DNA from: Clonostachys chloroleuca
Taxonomy: Eukaryota > Ascomycota > Sordariomycetes > Hypocreales > Bionectriaceae
Assembly: GCA_037952775.1 (NCBI GenBank)
Contig: JBANAY010000003.1
Location: forward strand, 18,724,001 to 18,788,000
Direction of reading: 5' to 3'
Length of the DNA stretch: 64,000 nt
Shown here: one piece after another, positions 59,310 to 64,000 of the stretch
Layout of the letters: the number at the start of each line of letters is the position of its first letter
Numbering within the stretch: position 1 is the first letter of the stretch
The notes under the pieces: generated by a model
The model's input: the letters and a program-made list of their open reading frames with translations, nothing else
The model's database searches: none
Told to the model about the DNA's origin: nothing
Program-made: the position numbers and the translations under genes

Positions 59310-60805
59310 ATGGCAGCTCGCAAGCGTTCGGCGGCAGAGGTGGACCCTGGACAAGGACGGCGCCGCTCTGGCCGGATCTCCAGCACGCCTCAGAAAAGCA
59401 AGTACTTCCAGGAATCGGAAAGCGAGGACAGGGAAGATGACGCTCCGCCTCCCAGGAAGCGAGGCAGACCATCCAAAGCTGCAGCTCCAGCAGTGAAGAA
59501 GAAGAAGCGCATTGAGAAGGAGTCTGACGATGAGGATGAGTACAACGAGGATGAGAAGTCGGAAGAAGACCAAGATGATGGGGACGAGTACAACGATGAG
59601 AAGCCGGAAGAGGAAGAGGACGGGGATGATGACGAAGACGAGGACGAGGACGATGAAGATGCGCCTCCCAAGGTCAGGATCGTACCGTTGGAGAAGATGA
59701 GGGATACTGGAGGGGTTGAATATGAGGACAACAAGATCCACAAGAATACGCTCCTCTTTCTCAAGGATCTCAAAGTCAACAACAAGAGATCATGGCTCAA
59801 ATGTAAGTTACCCAGCGTCGGCCGTGATTAGGAGTGCGATTTGAGCGATTGGTGTCTGACAGCCACTACAGCACACGACGGCGAGTACCGGCGAGCCCTC
59901 AAGGACTGGGAGTCGTTCGTTGACTCGGCCATGCTCACTGCCATCGACATCGACGAGACAATTCCTGAGCTTCCAGTCAAGGATGTCATCTTCCGCATAC
60001 ACAGGGATATTCGCTTCAGCAAAGACCCAACCCCCTACAAGGTCTGTTCCAATTCCAAGCTTCAGCAAACCTACCCGTACTCGATGTGGGTTCACTCTCT
60101 TTTCCCAGGGCACCGTTGTTAACCTGGCTTTGTGACATAGCCTCACTTCTCTGCCGCCTTTTCACGCACAGGTCGCAAGGGACCGTACGCATGCTACTAC
60201 ATCCACTGCGAACCCAAGTCATCATTCATCGGGGGCGGTCTCTGGTGCCCGGACAAGGATCAGCTGGCAAAACTTCGCAGGAGCATCGACAGGCATCCGG
60301 AGCGGTGGCGGGAGGTCCTCAACACCCCGGAGCTGAAACGGATCTATCTGCCGGGCGTCAAGCCCAGCGCCGACGACGAGAAGGCCATTGAGGCGTTCTT
60401 CGACAAGAACCAGTCCAACGCGCTGAAGAAGAAGCCAATGGTATGATGCTAACATTCTATTTTCACTCCCTCCATTACGTAGCTTTGAAATAGGTCTAAC
60501 TGGGCTGTAAATTACTTCAGGGTTTCGACGCAGACCATCGGGACATCAAGCTCCTCCGCTTGAGAAACTTCACGCTGGGCGCCAAGATTGACGAGTCGAG
60601 CTTGACCGCGGATACCGCACAGGAGAAGATTGCCGAGTGCTTCCGTGGCCTCGAGCCATTTGTTGGTTTCCCCCCAAAATTGCGATCGTGTGAAAAACCA
60701 CACCCCGGAGACTAATGAAGAGACCAGGTATCCTTTCTCAACGATGTTGTCATGCCAGATCCGAATCGCGAAGAAAGCGAAGACGAGGAGGAGGAAGGGG
60801 AGTAG
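59310..60805 (+). CDS. AT-hook/acidic DUF2461 protein
   Basis: Five exons (59310-59802, 59872-60041, 60141-60440, 60521-60661, 60728-60805) give 393 aa. The N-terminal 150 residues are low in complexity: an AT-hook-like core (PPRKRGRPSKAAAP), a Lys patch and a run of Glu/Asp. From about residue 150 follows the DUF2461 domain: LLFLKDLKVNNKRSWLK, HDGEYRRALKDWESFV, VFRIHRDIRFSKDPTPYK-type core (here IFRIHRDIRFSKDPTPYK), then PHFSAAFSRTGRKGPYACYY, SSFIGGGLWCPD and NTPELKRIYLP. The domain occurs in bacteria and fungi and has no firm biochemical function. The acidic tail ESEDEEEEGE ends the protein. The N-terminus suggests a nuclear, DNA-associated protein, which is an inference. Structure is complete and all junctions keep frame. 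Confidence 0.9.
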
Positions 60806-61052
60806 AGGCAGAGCGCATGATTTACATATATGATAGCATTAGATTCCGGCGACCTCTTATGTGTATATTCTAGGTTCAGGTATGGATTACCATATGGATT
60901 CAAGCAAATTTGGTTGTGGTTAATCACGTGTGAAACCTGATATCCAGACTTCCCTGGCTTACGACGGGGAGGAAAAGGCATAAACATTAATCTTTCATTC
61001 TCATGATACCAGACATCTATTAAGGAACTATCCTCAACCAGCTCCTGAAAAT

Positions 61053-63089
61053 CTAGTTCAGGGCGAGGCTCCGCTTCTTCTTGGAGCCGCAGCCGCAGAC
61101 GTTGAGCTTGGCAACGCTGGGGTCGTGATCGCTGACCTGGTCATCGTAGTTCTGCCACGTGTTGAGGTGAAGGTGCTCGTACTGGGCATCCTTCTTGAGC
61201 CCGGGGCTGATGAAGACGTGGTCGAGGGCCTGGCTGTTCATGTCGAAGAGGTAGGTGTAGCGCTCCTCGGCGGGGATGCCGACGATGTCCTCGATGTCCA
61301 GCATTCCCGACTTCTCGAGGAAGACCTGGATGGGCTCGACCTGGGTGAACTCGTTGAAGTCGCCGGCGATGATGACACCAGCGTTGGCGTCCTTCTCGAG
61401 GATCTGGGCAATGAAGTCCTGGAGCGGCTCAGTCAGCATACTAATGAACAAGGGATGGGGTTTGGTCGCGAAGTAACTTACGGCAGTGATCTTGGCTTGC
61501 TCAATGCGCGAGTCAACGGCGGAGTTGATGGGAGGGCGGGCGTCGCCGTGGACAGAGGAGGAGCCGCCGCTCTTGCTGGCTTGGTGGACATTGATAGTGA
61601 AGAATGGCTTTCCACTTCCCTTGACGGCCTTCCAGGCGGCAGCCAGAGGTTTGCGGCTGTTGGTCCACGCAGCATTGGCAGGGTCGATACGGCCAGGGTT
61701 GTACTTCAGACCAGGGCCGTCCACGACCTCGTTAACGTCCCCGGCAGTGCCCTGGTTGGGCTGGTATAGCTCAACAATGTCAGGTCGGTAAAGGTAGGCC
61801 TGTCGGATGTTTCCACCGGGAACACCACCATCCTGCTTGTCAATGGGGATGACCTCGGTGTAGTTGTAGACAACTCCACTGGCCGACTCGATGGAAGCAG
61901 CGAGAGCCTGGAGGGTTTTCTCGCCGGAGACGACACCATCATCGGTCTCACCGGAGCCGTCAAGAACCTCCTGGAGGAAGATGAGATCAGGAGACAGCAT
62001 CTTATCGACGATCTGCGAGGTGATGCCGGGGATGGTCTTGGACTCGGGTCCGAGGTTACGGGCGTTGTAGTTGGCGAATGTGATGCCACGGCAGTTGCCC
62101 TCGGACTTGAATGAGGCACCGGGGGCATCGGCGCTGGCAGTCTTGATAGGGGAGATGGCAGTCAGAGGAAGGATTCTGTAGAAACCGAACGCATTGTACA
62201 CAATGCCCGTAACGTCACCGATGGTATCACCCATCTTGGTGTCATCAGGATTAGAGGAGCCATCAAGAGGGCTACCAATGACAAGAGTCTCGGGGTTGGC
62301 ATCTGTAAATTACAGGTCAGTCTTTGAGATCTTGACCAATACGGCCGAATATCATGACATACCTCCGTCAAGCATGGTCACACCGCCGTGCTCATTAATT
62401 CCAGTAACCTTCCAGCCACCGCGGACCCAGACATCGCCATACTGGTTGGGACGGCTGACCTGGACGACATCCTTGAGAGTGACAAGCTGTCCGACAAGAC
62501 TCTCCCAGAAATCAAGACCGTACTTGGTGGGCTCAAGCTCAGGGTTGACAACAGAGATGCGGTTCACGTCGTTGGGTACACCAAAGATGCCGCCCACATC
62601 AAGAGAGGAGAAGTCAGAAGTTGGGGGAGAAAGGGTGTCAACGCCAAGGACTAGAGGCTTCACAGTATGGTTGGATGACTTGACAACCACATTGGTAGGT
62701 GAAGTGATCTCGGTTAGGTAAGAGTACAGGGCAGAGCTCCTGTATGCATATTAGCCCTGAATCCTCATTCTCATTGGCAGTAAAGTTTAGGCTACAACCT
62801 ACCTGTACTCATCAACCTTGCCGTCGAGGGTAATGACATCTCCAACAGTAACCTTGTCACGGATGGCCTTGTTGAAAACGTAGATGCCCTCGGAGGTGCG
62901 GTCGTCCTCATCCGGCTCCGTAGACCGGAGGAAGATGCCGCTCTTCTCAATAGCAGTCACGAGACCCTCGACACCGGTGACCTGGGTGCCATTGTATGGC
63001 GAGATAAACTTATTACCGTTGATCTCGGAGATGGTAACAGCGGCAGCGGAGCCAGCAGCCGCCAAGAGGGTAGCAGCGGCGGTCTTCAT
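61053..63089 (-). CDS. secreted OB-fold/endonuclease-exonuclease-phosphatase protein
   Basis: Exons: 63089-62803, 62739-62363, 62302-61482 and 61418-61053, giving 616 aa. A signal peptide (MKTAAATLLAAAGSAAA) directs secretion. Residues about 18-120 look like the YhcR-type OB-fold found in bacterial extracellular nucleases (TGVEGLVTAIEKSGIFLRS, DRTSEGIYVFN). The C-terminal half is an endonuclease/exonuclease/phosphatase (DNase I-like) domain: ANYNARNLGPESK, DLIFLQEV (metal-binding Glu), INVHQASKSGG, IIAGDFNEF (Asp/Asn), LDHVFIS and VSDHDPSV (catalytic Asp-His). The layout matches ExeM/NucH-like extracellular DNases, so extracellular DNA or phosphoester cleavage is likely. The upstream frame extends to 63143, but the chosen ATG puts the signal sequence at the N-terminus. 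Intron 3 (61419-61481, 63 nt) is in frame and stop-free, so its retention would give a longer protein. Confidence 0.9.
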
Positions 63090-64000
63090 GACGGGCCGGG
63101 GAATCCAATTGAATACTTCAGGCGGGAAGGAATGAATGGACAAATTAAGTATTAAGGAAAGACTGACACCAGACGAGACGACGGTTCACCAATGGACTGT
63201 CAAGAGAGAAGGGGAAGAAGAACCCAGGACAGAAGCCATCCAGACATATTTGTATCCAGGCGACAAAAGAACCTCTACTCGATCCGTACCCGCACCTACT
63301 AAAGGTAGGTAATCTCCCGCATCGCAGCTTGCGTTGGCCTCGACAGAAAGGTAAGACGGCCGGATCTGATTGCTCCCAGAGCCAAGGAGGGCCTGTACAG
63401 CGAGCTTCCTTGTTGGGGTTGTTGATCCATGGTGGCCAGACGCGCCCACTCAGCTTCCAGAAGCCACATCCATGCCCAGGAAGCGCCATGCCGCTTTCTG
63501 CAGGCGAAAATGAGCACGCTGACCATTGGGCTCCCTCATTGGTCTGAGAGACTGAGACACAGCTTCACACGGCTCACGCACGCTGGAGAGCAGGTTCAGC
63601 TCTGCCTCTATGTGCGGTCACTATCTCATTCCTCGCCCTGACCCACGGACACAAATGCCCTGCTATCTGCCATCAATCCACCAATTCATTGCGTCCTCCC
63701 GAGGCCGTGGAGAGCACGGGAATCGCCGGTCCTGATAGATAGCAGGTTGAAGTTCGCCCCCTTGGAGCGGGCGGCCCCGCACCAAAGATAAGGTAAAGAA
63801 GAAGCTTGTAATAGTCTGGGCTACTGCAAGGAACGGGGCAAATAATCACAGCGCACACGCTTCGTCGAGGCCGAAATGCTGCATGGGTGAGATGCGGCAC
63901 GTGTCAGCATCTGGATTTCTGGCACGGACAGCTCCATCTTCTTCGTCGCTTTTTGGAGAAATGGCAAGATTCCAGGCGGAGGGCATTCCACAAACCGCAG
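63090..64000. other. upstream region of the secreted nuclease gene
   Basis: About 900 bp to the window edge. It holds the promoter and leader of the secreted nuclease gene. No further gene is recognisable; a neighbouring gene may start beyond the edge. Confidence 0.5.

Overview
The window is nuclear DNA of a filamentous ascomycete, most likely a hypocrealean Sordariomycete. Genes carry short introns of about 50-80 nt with GTAAGT/GTGAGT-like donors, and the families present (RTA1 proteins, Zn2Cys6 regulators, GATA_AreA/DUF3295 proteins, secreted YhcR/ExeM-like nucleases) are typical of moulds. The N-terminus of the BiP gene resembles what I recall of Trichoderma-type BiPs. The placement rests on recognition, not on a search.

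Layout. Bases 1-4.9 kb are relatively AT-rich with no supportable gene. From 4.9 to 12.5 kb the sequence is more GC-rich, again without a clear gene. One minus-strand gene at 12.56-14.4 kb encodes a GATA_AreA-like (DUF1752)/DUF3295 protein. A desert of about 17 kb follows (14.5-31.7 kb). The right half is gene-dense: a large polytopic membrane protein with a TLC-like region (minus, 31.67-33.7 kb) divergent from a 14-TM-type MFS transporter (plus, 34.08-35.92 kb); an RWD-like/CHY zinc-finger protein (minus, 37.98-40.09 kb); an RTA1 membrane protein (plus, 45.02-45.98 kb) convergent with a Zn2Cys6 regulator (minus, 46.19-47.68 kb); chaperonin subunit CCT5 (minus, 48.19-50.08 kb) divergent from the ribosome-rescue GTPase HBS1 (plus, 50.79-53.37 kb); the ER Hsp70 BiP/KAR2 (plus, 54.50-56.73 kb); an unrecognised lysine-rich protein (plus, 57.64-58.80 kb); an AT-hook/acidic DUF2461 protein (plus, 59.31-60.81 kb); and a secreted OB-fold/endonuclease-exonuclease-phosphatase protein (minus, 61.05-63.09 kb).

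How the genes work together. CCT5, HBS1 and BiP form a housekeeping block for protein folding and translation quality control. The RTA1/Zn2Cys6 pair and the TLC-like/MFS pair look like accessory membrane-stress or transport modules; the links are positional only.

The most important observation concerns sequence quality or gene decay. Four clear -1 frameshifts lie in three conserved genes (two in the GATA_AreA/DUF3295 gene, one each in the MFS and CCT5 genes), and a fifth is implied at a splice site of the Zn2Cys6 gene. Each is explained by one missing base in a G/C run, usually five bases where six are expected. Because CCT5 is normally essential and single-copy, homopolymer under-calling in the assembly is the simplest explanation. 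I did not find a convincing new biological system; candidates for closer study are listed as findings.
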